A DNA stretch of 30,590 nt from the NCBI GenBank assembly GCA_039029195.1, contig JBCCGR010000056.1, positions 1 through 30,590 on the forward strand, read 5' to 3'. The DNA comes from JBCCGR01 sp039029195 (lineage in GTDB: Bacteria > Pseudomonadota > Alphaproteobacteria > Rhizobiales > Rhizobiaceae). The notes below the pieces were generated by a model. That model made no database searches and was not told the origin of the DNA. It saw nothing but the letters and a program-made list of their open reading frames with translations. Positions 13,448-19,566 of this stretch are shown in pieces. How positions within the stretch are numbered: the first letter of the stretch is position 1; every line of letters begins with the position of its first letter. A program made the translations under genes and the position numbers.

Positions 13448-14479
13448 ATGCCGAAACATGCAAAAATCAGTGTTGATGAATTTCTGAGTGCCCGGAGCCA
13501 TGGGGTTGGGGATTCCGACACATATTTTCGGGCGATTGGCCTTCCAAAATCTATGGATGAGGAAACCCGGTCTCTCCGCTTGGTGATGACTGATGAAACG
13601 GTCGACTCATACGGGGATATCGTTCGAGCGAAAGGCGCTGACCTCGAACGTTTTGAGAAGAACCCGATCGCGCTGCTCAATCACCGATACGACAATGTCA
13701 TTGGCAATTGGTCGGATGTGACCAAGAAATCAAAGTCCGTCGAAGGCACCATGACCTTCGCAAATGCCGGCACGTCACCGTTGGTGGATTCAACGTTCAA
13801 TCTGGTCAGCCAGGGGATGTTGCGCGCCGCTTCAATCGGGTTCCGGATCAAAGCGGTTAAGAAGATACTCGATGATGAGGGTGAGTGGACCTACGGCTAC
13901 GACATCACAGAATGGGTCATGTATGAGTGTTCCGTGGTTTCAGTCCCTGCGAACCCTAACGCGCTCGCAAAATCCATGAAAGATGGAGAGAGCCTGCCAC
14001 GCGAGATCCTTGAGCATGTGCTCGACACATACGCCAAAACCGGGTCGGGTTTGATTGTCCCCCGATCAGAACTGGAAGCGGCCCACAAAGAGGGGTCAGG
14101 CAACAAGTCATCGATGGTGGTGGAGATCAACGCGGAAGCCCTCAACAAGAGCATCGACAAGCTGAGCGCCTTGGTGGAGAAGCATCCCGATCTTCAAGAG
14201 ACGGATGACGAGCCCCAGGTCGATCCAATCGTTGCGGAGATGACGAGCGGCGCGGAGGAATTGATCAAGTCCGCTGAAGAACAGGCCGCTGAACTCTCCG
14301 AAGAAGACGATGCAGATCGGGTTGGAGTGGTTCGCGCCACGATTGAGCGAGCGAAGTCAGCAATCGCGGGCATCTTTGGTGCGAACGAACCTGAACCTGC
14401 AGACCCAGAACAATTGAAGGTGGCTCTGGCTAAGGCCAAAGCCCTCAAAGAAGAACTGGCGGTAAAGCAAGCCGCCTAG
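13448..14479 (+). CDS. Prohead protease with a C-terminal scaffold-like extension
   Basis: A 343-residue protein. Residues 1 to about 175 are an HK97-type (S78) prohead protease: LLNHRYDNVIGNW supplies H79, RAASIGFR supplies S129, and EWVMYECSVVSVPANP supplies the acidic partner E160. After about residue 215 the chain becomes acidic, helical and Ala/Glu-rich (EAEELIKSAEEQAAELSEEDDADR), like a scaffold or delta domain. This suggests one polypeptide serves as protease and internal scaffold, although the capsid protein also has its own N-terminal delta-like domain. ATG 13448 is chosen because the frame before it overlaps the portal gene. The gene is followed by hairpins and a terminator. Confidence 0.88.
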   Translation: MPKHAKISVDEFLSARSHGVGDSDTYFRAIGLPKSMDEETRSLRLVMTDETVDSYGDIVRAKGADLERFEKNPIALLNHRYDNVIGNWSDVTKKSKSVEGTMTFANAGTSPLVDSTFNLVSQGMLRAASIGFRIKAVKKILDDEGEWTYGYDITEWVMYECSVVSVPANPNALAKSMKDGESLPREILEHVLDTYAKTGSGLIVPRSELEAAHKEGSGNKSSMVVEINAEALNKSIDKLSALVEKHPDLQETDDEPQVDPIVAEMTSGAEELIKSAEEQAAELSEEDDADRVGVVRATIERAKSAIAGIFGANEPEPADPEQLKVALAKAKALKEELAVKQAA

Positions 14480-14501
14480 AGTTTCGGGAAACCCCGGAAA
14501 C

Positions 14502-14515
14502 GTTCCGCAAGGAAC
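14502..14515 (+). other. GNRA-loop hairpin in the gap before the capsid gene
   Basis: GTTCC-GCAA-GGAAC: a perfect 5-bp stem closed by a GCAA tetraloop of the stable GNRA type. Just before it, GTTTC at 14481-14485 can pair with GAAAC at 14497-14501. Both lie between the protease stop and the terminator at 14522-14543. Confidence 0.5.
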
Positions 14516-14521
14516 ACAACC

Positions 14522-14543
14522 ACCCGCCTCTGGCGGGTTTTTT
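14522..14543 (+). terminator. Intrinsic terminator between protease and major capsid genes
   Basis: ACCCGCC pairs with GGCGGGT (7 bp) around a TCT loop and is followed directly by a run of T residues (14538-14543). This is a classic rho-independent terminator. The capsid ATG is only 22 nt beyond the T-run, with no room for a promoter between, so capsid transcripts must read through it or be made under antitermination. Confidence 0.85.
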
Positions 14544-14565
14544 ATTGGAAAAAGGACGAAGCGAA

Positions 14566-15918
14566 ATGAAAACGCTTGAAGAACTCCGGAAGGAGCTTGC
14601 GGAACTGGTCAACGGCATTGATCCACTTGTGGAGAAGGTCGCTGCAGATGACGCAAGTCAGGATGATCTCGACGCGCTGACGAAGCACAACGAGACTATT
14701 GAGAAGAAAAAGACGCAGATCAAAGCGGTTGAGGACGCTCTGGCGGCCAAAAAGAACGCTGCACTACCCGCTGGCGATCCTGTTGACGAGCCCGAGGGCG
14801 GTTCTGCCCGCGCGCCTGCCAAAGCAGCAAACAAGAAGCTGGATGCGCAGGAAAAGTTGGGCCTGCTCATTATGGGGACCGTTCGTTCTCACAAGACTTC
14901 CGGGCGTAAGGACGCTCGCGGCGTTGTTGATGCTTTGAATGAACTCAACTACTCGCGTGTTGCTGACGAGTTTGCGACTTCCACAAAGGCCATGGAATCG
15001 GGCACACCCGCGGATGGTGGCGTCCTGGTTCCCGAACAGTGGAATGAAGAGATTGTTCCAATCCTTTATGAACAAGCCACTTTCATGCAGGGCAACCCTC
15101 GCGAACTGCCCATGCCTCGAGGTAACATCAACGAGCCAGCGGGACTTGCCTCCGCGACTGCGTCGTATCGTGCTGAGGGAGGGGATATCTCGGTTTCCCA
15201 GCCGACACTTCGGTCCATCAGCCTGTCCGCCAAGCTTCTCTCTGGCATCGTACCCGTCACCAATCAGCTGATGCGCTGGTCCATGGGAGCGGCTTCAGAG
15301 TTTGTGCGAACCGACCTCACTCAAGCGATGTCCCTGAAAATGGACTCTATGGCTTATTTGGGAACCGGCGCTGGCAATGACCCCTTGGGCATTTTCAACG
15401 CAACGGGCGTGTATTCCACAGCAGCCGCCGCAGGCACCACGCCAACTGTTGCGGTGATTGATGCGGCTGCTCGAGGTCTTCGTGAGCGGCATACGCGATA
15501 CGCCGGCATCCGCGCTGGTTCAGCCTGGGTGATGTCACCGCGTACAATTGACTACCTGCGAGACCTTCGCGGCGCTGACAGCAAGTACATCTTCCCAGAG
15601 CTGCAGAGTGATGAAAATCCGCGTTGGAAGGGCTTCCCAGTGCTTGTTTCAGGGACAATTCCTGAAAATCTGGGTGCGGGAACGAATGAGACCTATTTGG
15701 CTCTTGTTTCTTTCCCCAACACGCTGTTCGGCAACTCGAAGTCGCTAACGCTGCAAGTGTCCAGTGAAGCGACAATTATGCCGTCCGGTCCGACCGGTGA
15801 TCCAGTGTCCATGTTCTCCACGGACAGCACGGCTGTGCGCGCGACAATGGAGCATGATTTCGACATTCGCTACACCGAGGCCGTCAACGTTCTCACTGGC
15901 GTTCAGTGGGGCGCATAA
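14566..15918 (+). CDS. Major capsid protein, HK97 fold
   Basis: A 450-residue capsid protein. Residues 1 to about 100 are a charged coiled coil (LEELRKELAELVNG ... IEKKKTQIKAVEDALAAKK), the delta or scaffold domain that the prohead protease removes. The mature part begins about TKAMESGTPADGGVLVPEQWNEEIVPIL and continues through ATASYRAEGGDISVSQPTLRSISLSAKLLSGIVPVTNQLM (E-loop and spine helix) to AVRATMEHDFDIRYTEAVNVLTGVQW. ATG 14566 is preceded by AAAGGACG; an upstream TTG in the same frame sits in the terminator tail. Hairpins lie on both sides of the gene. Confidence 0.95.
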   Translation: MKTLEELRKELAELVNGIDPLVEKVAADDASQDDLDALTKHNETIEKKKTQIKAVEDALAAKKNAALPAGDPVDEPEGGSARAPAKAANKKLDAQEKLGLLIMGTVRSHKTSGRKDARGVVDALNELNYSRVADEFATSTKAMESGTPADGGVLVPEQWNEEIVPILYEQATFMQGNPRELPMPRGNINEPAGLASATASYRAEGGDISVSQPTLRSISLSAKLLSGIVPVTNQLMRWSMGAASEFVRTDLTQAMSLKMDSMAYLGTGAGNDPLGIFNATGVYSTAAAAGTTPTVAVIDAAARGLRERHTRYAGIRAGSAWVMSPRTIDYLRDLRGADSKYIFPELQSDENPRWKGFPVLVSGTIPENLGAGTNETYLALVSFPNTLFGNSKSLTLQVSSEATIMPSGPTGDPVSMFSTDSTAVRATMEHDFDIRYTEAVNVLTGVQWGA

Positions 15919-15932
15919 CGCCCAAAGCACCA

Positions 15933-15964
15933 GGTTGGGCGCTCTGCGCCCGGCCAGTCCAACC
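15933..15964 (+). other. GC-rich hairpin after the capsid gene
   Basis: GGGCGC-TCT-GCGCCC (15937-15951) gives a perfect 6-bp stem with the same TCT loop as the terminator upstream of the capsid gene. GGTT and AACC outside it (15933-15936 and 15961-15964) can extend the structure. No T-run follows, so it is more likely an mRNA stability element than a terminator. Confidence 0.5.
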
Positions 15965-15982
15965 TTACTGAGGAAAAATACA

Positions 15983-16351
15983 ATGAAACTGAACGTCGTG
16001 AATGAAACCGGTCTCGCCGCTGTGACGGCCGTTGTGCCAGTGGACACTTACCGCGCGGGTCAAATCGCTGGCTTCGCTCCTGAGAAGGCCTACACCCTTA
16101 TCAAGCAGGATCTTTTCAAAGTTACTCCCAAAGACAAGCTTAAAGGAGTGAAGTTCCGGGAGATTGATTTCGTGCCGGCTGGCGCGAGCGCCGCGGAAGA
16201 TGAACTTACGGTGGCCCGCGAAACTCTTGCTGCGCAAAAGGCTGAAATTGAAGCGTTGAAAGCCAGCGGGCCATCTCAAGATGACCTTGACGCAAAAGAC
16301 GCCGAGATCGAGAAGTTGAAGGCCGATCTCGCCGCGAAGACTGGCTCATAA
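15983..16351 (+). CDS. Small head-associated protein of unknown function
   Basis: A 122-residue protein with GAGGAAAAA before ATG 15983; the longer frame lies in the capsid gene. The first 60 residues (VPVDTYRAGQIAGFAPEKAYTLIKQDLFKV) look like a compact domain, and residues about 70-120 are a coiled coil (VARETLAAQKAEIEALKAS ... DAKDAEIEKLKADLAAKTG). Its place between major capsid and connector genes suggests a head accessory or tethering protein, but no family was recognised. Its stop codon lies in the stem of the hairpin that starts at 16343. Confidence 0.65.
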   Translation: MKLNVVNETGLAAVTAVVPVDTYRAGQIAGFAPEKAYTLIKQDLFKVTPKDKLKGVKFREIDFVPAGASAAEDELTVARETLAAQKAEIEALKASGPSQDDLDAKDAEIEKLKADLAAKTGS

Positions 16352-16393
16352 GCCGATGAGCCGGAGTGACAGGGGCGGCTATTCTGGCCGCCC
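16343..16393 (+). other. Two tandem hairpins in the gap before the connector gene
   Basis: First hairpin: GGCTCAT (16343-16349) pairs with ATGAGCC (16356-16362) around a 6-nt loop and covers the upstream stop codon. Second: GGGCGGC (16373-16379) pairs with GCCGCCC (16387-16393) around a 7-nt loop. Neither has a T-run. They occupy most of the 83-nt gap before the start codon at 16435. Confidence 0.55.
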
Positions 16394-16434
16394 TGTGACC
16401 TACAACGATCGCATGGCGCGGGGCGCGGACAGAC

Positions 16435-17028
16435 ATGGACCTCAAGGTAAAGACCGGACCCTCCACGACGTCGATCACAACGGATCTGGCAAAGTCCAAC
16501 GTTCGGGTGACGACCGCATCGGAAGACAGCCTGTTCGACCACTGGATAGAGGCCGCTGACCAACTGATTGCGCTGCAGACCAACACATCACTGATGGAGC
16601 GCGTGCTCGTTCTGTCGATTCCCAAGGTCATCCCTTGCATCCAACTTCCAAAGCCGCCGTTTATCGACTTCGCCTCCGTGAAACACTGGGACAAGGACGA
16701 AAACGAAACCTCAGTAGCGACGGGGAGTTTGCGTGTCCGCACGGTGGACATGCTTCCAACATTTGAAATTCCGTCGATTTCAGGCACCTCCGAAGGGCGC
16801 ATGGAGATCGAATACCAGGCCGGCTACGCCGACGCGAACACTGTGCCGGTCACACTGAAACAGGCAGCATTGATGTTGGTTGGCCATTGGTACGCCAATC
16901 GTGAGGCATCATTCATGGATCCGAGGATCATGAACGTTTCAAAGGTCACGCCTTTGGGCTTCATGGAGCTCATCAATCCGCACCGGGTGCCGACCGTTCA
17001 AGGCATTCTCAATGATGGCACGCTATGA
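16435..17028 (+). CDS. Head-tail connector protein (gp6 / phiE125 gp8-like)
   Basis: A 197-residue protein. The pattern DHWIEAADQLIALQTNTSLMERV at the N-terminus and IEYQAGYADANTVPVTLKQAALMLVGHWYANREA near the C-terminus is the signature of the gp6-like adaptor family, which forms the ring below the portal. ATG 16435 has only a weak GGGGCG before it. An alternative frame starting at 16356 in the gap has no such features. The gene ends with an ATGA overlap to the next connector gene. Confidence 0.85.
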   Translation: MDLKVKTGPSTTSITTDLAKSNVRVTTASEDSLFDHWIEAADQLIALQTNTSLMERVLVLSIPKVIPCIQLPKPPFIDFASVKHWDKDENETSVATGSLRVRTVDMLPTFEIPSISGTSEGRMEIEYQAGYADANTVPVTLKQAALMLVGHWYANREASFMDPRIMNVSKVTPLGFMELINPHRVPTVQGILNDGTL

Positions 17029-17399
17029 GCTCGGCAAACCGACGCACAAGCGAAGTCATCATCCAGCAATACACGTCTGTTGATGATCGCTTCGGGGACA
17101 AAAAGGCTTGGACCGAGTTCCGGCGTGTTTGGGTTGGAATCGATCCTAACAGGGGATCGGAGAGCTTTGTTTCTGGGGAGCGTCGGGCGACGGTTGTGTA
17201 CGCCATCCGGGGGGATTTCCTCGCGCTGGAAGGTGTGACTGAGAAAATGCGGATCGTGCATTCCCGAAGCGGATACGATCCGACTATTCCAAACGATGCC
17301 AGGGTCTTCGACATCCTTGCAGTCCTGCCGGATGAAGTGTTCCGGGATGACATGATGATCAAGGCGGAGCTTCTGCCTCGGGACTATGGCACGGCGTAG
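17025..17399 (+). CDS. Head-tail joining (closure) protein
   Basis: A 124-residue protein starting at ATG 17025 in an ATGA overlap. The sequence EVIIQQYTSVDDRFGDKKAWTEFRRVWVGIDPNRGSESF ... MRIVHSRSGYDPTIPNDARVFDILAVLPDEVFRDDMMIKAEL is typical of the phage head-tail joining family (SPP1 gp16 / HK97 gp7 type): a small beta-barrel that closes the connector after packaging. Position between the gp6-like and gp10-like genes agrees. Confidence 0.82.
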   Translation: MSSANRRTSEVIIQQYTSVDDRFGDKKAWTEFRRVWVGIDPNRGSESFVSGERRATVVYAIRGDFLALEGVTEKMRIVHSRSGYDPTIPNDARVFDILAVLPDEVFRDDMMIKAELLPRDYGTA

Positions 17400-17850
17400 A
17401 TCGCGGGTGACGGGTCATCGTGAGGCGGCTCGAAACATTCGAGCGCTGAAACGAGGATTGGTCCGCCCCATTGGCGAAGGCGCCAGAGCGGGGCTTGCTC
17501 CGATCCTGTCAGACGCAAAAGCCAACCTGATTGCCAACGGGTCGGTCCACCGGGGCGTATTGCTCAGGGGACTGGTGATCCGCAGGAACAAAAAGAAGCT
17601 CCGTAACAGCGTGAGTTGGCAGGTAGCGGCGAGTGGCAAAGCCGTCAGTATCGCTCACCTGGTTGAGTTTGGCACGGAACCTCATTGGCAGCCCAATAGA
17701 GGGGTGATGCACCCTGGCGCTGAGCCAAAGGAGTTTCTGTCACCCGCCTATTACGACAATGAGCGGGAAGCCATCAGCATATTTGGCAAAATAATCGGCC
17801 CGGCCTTGGAAGAGCAGGCAGCGCGGCTTTACGCGAGGAGCAGGCGTTGA
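17386..17850 (+). CDS. Tail terminator/connector protein, HK97 gp10-like
   Basis: A 154-residue protein. The basic N-terminus (ARRRSRVTGHREAARNIRALKRG) and the core VSIAHLVEFGTEPHWQPNRGVMHPGAEPKEFLSPAYYDNE match the HK97 gp10-like family, whose hallmark is the VEFGT ... HPG ... PF/P pattern. It acts at the neck between head and tail. ATG 17386 lies 14 nt inside the upstream gene, and the next gene begins in its stop as TTGA. Confidence 0.85.
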   Translation: MARRRSRVTGHREAARNIRALKRGLVRPIGEGARAGLAPILSDAKANLIANGSVHRGVLLRGLVIRRNKKKLRNSVSWQVAASGKAVSIAHLVEFGTEPHWQPNRGVMHPGAEPKEFLSPAYYDNEREAISIFGKIIGPALEEQAARLYARSRR

Positions 17851-18242
17851 TCGACAGTCTTGTGGCGGTGCGGTCAATCTTACGGGCTGATGCCACCGTT
17901 AATTCCATCGTCTCGGATCGAATCTGGATCAACGAGGCGGTTCAAAACGCTGAAACGACCAGCATCGTCATTCGATTGATCAGCGGGTCCAGCGAATACA
18001 CCCATCAGGGCAATGAGGACTACCCACGAGACATTGCGAGGGTCTTCTGTCGAAGCAAAGACCTCGAAACCCTGAACGACCTTTCACACGCAACCAAGTC
18101 CGCTTTGGATGGCTATGCCGGCACTGTCGACGGGGTTGTGGTTGATCGAATTTTTCAACGAAACAGGAACGGGGACTATGACGACCGAACCGAAATCAAG
18201 CGTGTCATCCAAGACTTCGAAGTCAGGTGGAGAGACAGCTGA
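17847..18242 (+). CDS. Tail completion protein, DUF3168-like
   Basis: A 131-residue protein starting with TTG in a TTGA overlap. The sequence DSLVAVRSILRADATVNSIVSDRIWINEAVQNAETTSIVIRL ... TLNDLSHATKSALDGYAG follows the short alpha/beta pattern of DUF3168 (gp17-like tail completion) proteins, which cap the tail tube at the neck. The gene order gp10-like, this gene, then tail tube is the expected one. Its last 65 nt overlap the next small gene. Confidence 0.75.
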   Translation: MIDSLVAVRSILRADATVNSIVSDRIWINEAVQNAETTSIVIRLISGSSEYTHQGNEDYPRDIARVFCRSKDLETLNDLSHATKSALDGYAGTVDGVVVDRIFQRNRNGDYDDRTEIKRVIQDFEVRWRDS

Positions 18243-18408
18243 GGCCGCGAAGGAAGCCGTCTTGGCTTCCGGAATGGTCCCGTACCGCTGGTGTGGCGTG
18301 GACATGTATCGCTGCCCCAAGTGCTTTTTCACCACCCAATCGAAAACCGTCGCGGAGCAGCATGTGTGCGCACTGCCAGTCCGCGCAAACTCTGGAGATA
18401 AGAAATGA
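18178..18408 (+). CDS. Small zinc-finger-like protein
   Basis: A 76-residue protein. ATG 18178 is preceded by AGGAACGGGG and the frame overlaps the tail completion gene by 65 nt. The C-terminal half holds YRCPKCFFTT followed by AEQHVC, a possible C-x2-C ... H-x-C zinc site; the N-terminal half is Ser/Lys/Glu-rich and probably disordered. The next gene starts in its stop as ATGA, which supports that it is translated. Small zinc proteins occur at this place in other phages, but their role is not known to me. Confidence 0.6.
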   Translation: MTTEPKSSVSSKTSKSGGETAEAAKEAVLASGMVPYRWCGVDMYRCPKCFFTTQSKTVAEQHVCALPVRANSGDKK

Positions 18409-18854
18409 GCAACGCAACTCTGGGCTATGGTGCCAAACTGCTCATGCATGATGGCACCGCCGCATATCTTTTGGCCAACTATGCCGAGATCGGTGAGATT
18501 TCCACCGGCCCTGATGATGATGAGTCGATCTCTGAGGTGAATGTTACCAATCACCAGTCCCCGGGGCGTCGGTTGGAGAAAATTGCGGGTCTGATTGATG
18601 GCGGCAGCATCAACATCACCTGCAACTATATTCCCGGTGACGCGACCCAAGACCGCGCGACCGGCCTTCAGAGCTTGTTCGCCACGGGTGAGGTTCGCCG
18701 GTTCCTGATTATTGAGCCCGGCAACACTCAGGCCATTCAGGTGGATTGTTTCGTATCCTCACGCGCCACCACCCGTCCGGTTGAGGACAAGATGGAGATC
18801 TCCTTCAATCTGACCAAAACCGGTAACGAAACCCTCGTGGCCATCCCAACCTAA
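18405..18854 (+). CDS. Major tail tube protein
   Basis: A 149-residue protein with GGAGATAAG before ATG 18405. LGYGAKLLMHDGTAAYLLANYAEIGEISTGPDDDESISEVNVTNHQSPGR is the usual N-terminal part of lambda gpV-like tail tube proteins, and the rest alternates short strands. It polymerises into the tail tube around the tape measure. Length fits the family, without the extra C-terminal Ig-like domain of lambda gpV. It is followed directly by the tail chaperone gene, as expected. Confidence 0.85.
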   Translation: MSNATLGYGAKLLMHDGTAAYLLANYAEIGEISTGPDDDESISEVNVTNHQSPGRRLEKIAGLIDGGSINITCNYIPGDATQDRATGLQSLFATGEVRRFLIIEPGNTQAIQVDCFVSSRATTRPVEDKMEISFNLTKTGNETLVAIPT

Positions 18855-19282
18855 TGGGAAGTTTGACAGGGCAGGTGCCGTTTCCCGAAGCGGGAGACGG
18901 TGCCTTCATCAAATTCGGCTGGCGTGATCTGGCCGAATTGGAAGAGCGACACGGCGCAACAGAACTGTTCGGCTACATCGAGCGAGGGGCGAACAATGCC
19001 TCAGCCAGTGTGGTGATGGAGGTTTTGGAACTCACACTCAAAACCAACAAAGACGGCCAACCCAAGCCCGTCAAACTGAACTGGGACGAGGTCGAATGGC
19101 CGGTTTCGCTTGCTTGCCCGAAAATCATGGATGCACTTTGTATCGCTCAGACCGGGAAGCCCTACGCCGAAACGATTGATGAAGCGCTGGAACAGGCCGC
19201 GAAAATCAAGGCACAAGCCGAAGCGGAGGCTGCCAAGAAGGGCGATGACCCTTTAGCGGACTCCGGGGGGCAGAGCGAATAG
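18854..19282 (+). CDS. Tail assembly chaperone, short form (gpG-like)
   Basis: A 142-residue protein, ATG 18854 overlapping the tube stop by 1 nt. It begins TGQVPFPEAGDGAFIKFGWRDLAELEERHG and resembles tail assembly chaperones of the GTA and HK97-like type. The C-terminus is an Ala/Glu/Lys-rich helix that ends soon after a possible frameshift site. By analogy with lambda gpG and gpGT it guides tube assembly around the tape measure, and a minor part of ribosomes should shift into the -1 frame. Confidence 0.8.
   Translation: MGSLTGQVPFPEAGDGAFIKFGWRDLAELEERHGATELFGYIERGANNASASVVMEVLELTLKTNKDGQPKPVKLNWDEVEWPVSLACPKIMDALCIAQTGKPYAETIDEALEQAAKIKAQAEAEAAKKGDDPLADSGGQSE
19249..19255 (+). promoter_or_regulatory. 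Candidate -1 ribosomal frameshift site C-CCT-TTA
   Basis: In the frame of the short chaperone the bases read C-CCT-TTA, fitting the X-XXY-YYZ pattern: both tRNAs can re-pair as CCC-TTT. The -1 frame is open from exactly this point (TGA at 19246-19248 closes it upstream) to 19563. A run of six G at 19265-19270 is a less suitable alternative, because re-pairing there would give CGG. Confidence 0.6.
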
Positions 19283-19563
19283 AGGCAATTGGGCATAGGG
19301 CAGGGCTGAAGCCGGCTGAGATTGCTCCCATGACCTTTTATGAAATTCTGCGGTACGCCCGGAACATGAACGCTCTGAGTGACGAGCGTTACAAATCGCA
19401 ACTCAGCCTGGCCTATATGGGTGCAGCGCTGCAGCGGGCGAAGAAACTCCCCAAACTCAAATCGCTCCTAAAGGGAGATTCTGAGCAGTCAGGGCGCCCC
19501 ATGTCGCTCCAGGAAGTCCTGCAACGGTTCAAGCAGGCGCCGGTTTACACCAAAAAAGGATAG
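19249..19563 (+). CDS. Tail assembly chaperone, -1 frame extension (gpT-like part of gpGT)
   Basis: The -1 frame extension of the tail chaperone. After a slip at 19255 translation would continue SGLRGAERIEAIGHRAGLKPAEIAPMTFYEILRYARNMNAL and add about 102 residues, giving a fusion of about 236 residues. An ATG inside this frame (19330) has no ribosome-binding site, so separate translation is unlikely. The MTFYEILRYA ... SDERYKSQLSLAYMGAAL part looks like the gpT-type segments that bind the tape measure in relatives. The tape measure gene starts 4 nt after the stop. The fusion is inferred from frame relation, family and position. Confidence 0.75.
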   Translation, partial: PFSGLRGAERIEAIGHRAGLKPAEIAPMTFYEILRYARNMNALSDERYKSQLSLAYMGAALQRAKKLPKLKSLLKGDSEQSGRPMSLQEVLQRFKQAPVYTKKG

Positions 19564-19566
19564 GCA

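Noticed and set aside
16356..16559. Plus-strand open frame of 67 codons in the gap before the connector gene
   Set aside because: Its start lies in a hairpin arm, and most of it is a shifted reading of the connector gene with Arg/Gly/Asp-rich shadow composition.
19330..19563. Independent gene starting at ATG 19330
   Set aside because: There is no ribosome-binding site, and the frame is open in continuity from the slippery heptamer at 19249, so it is better explained as the -1 extension of the tail chaperone.
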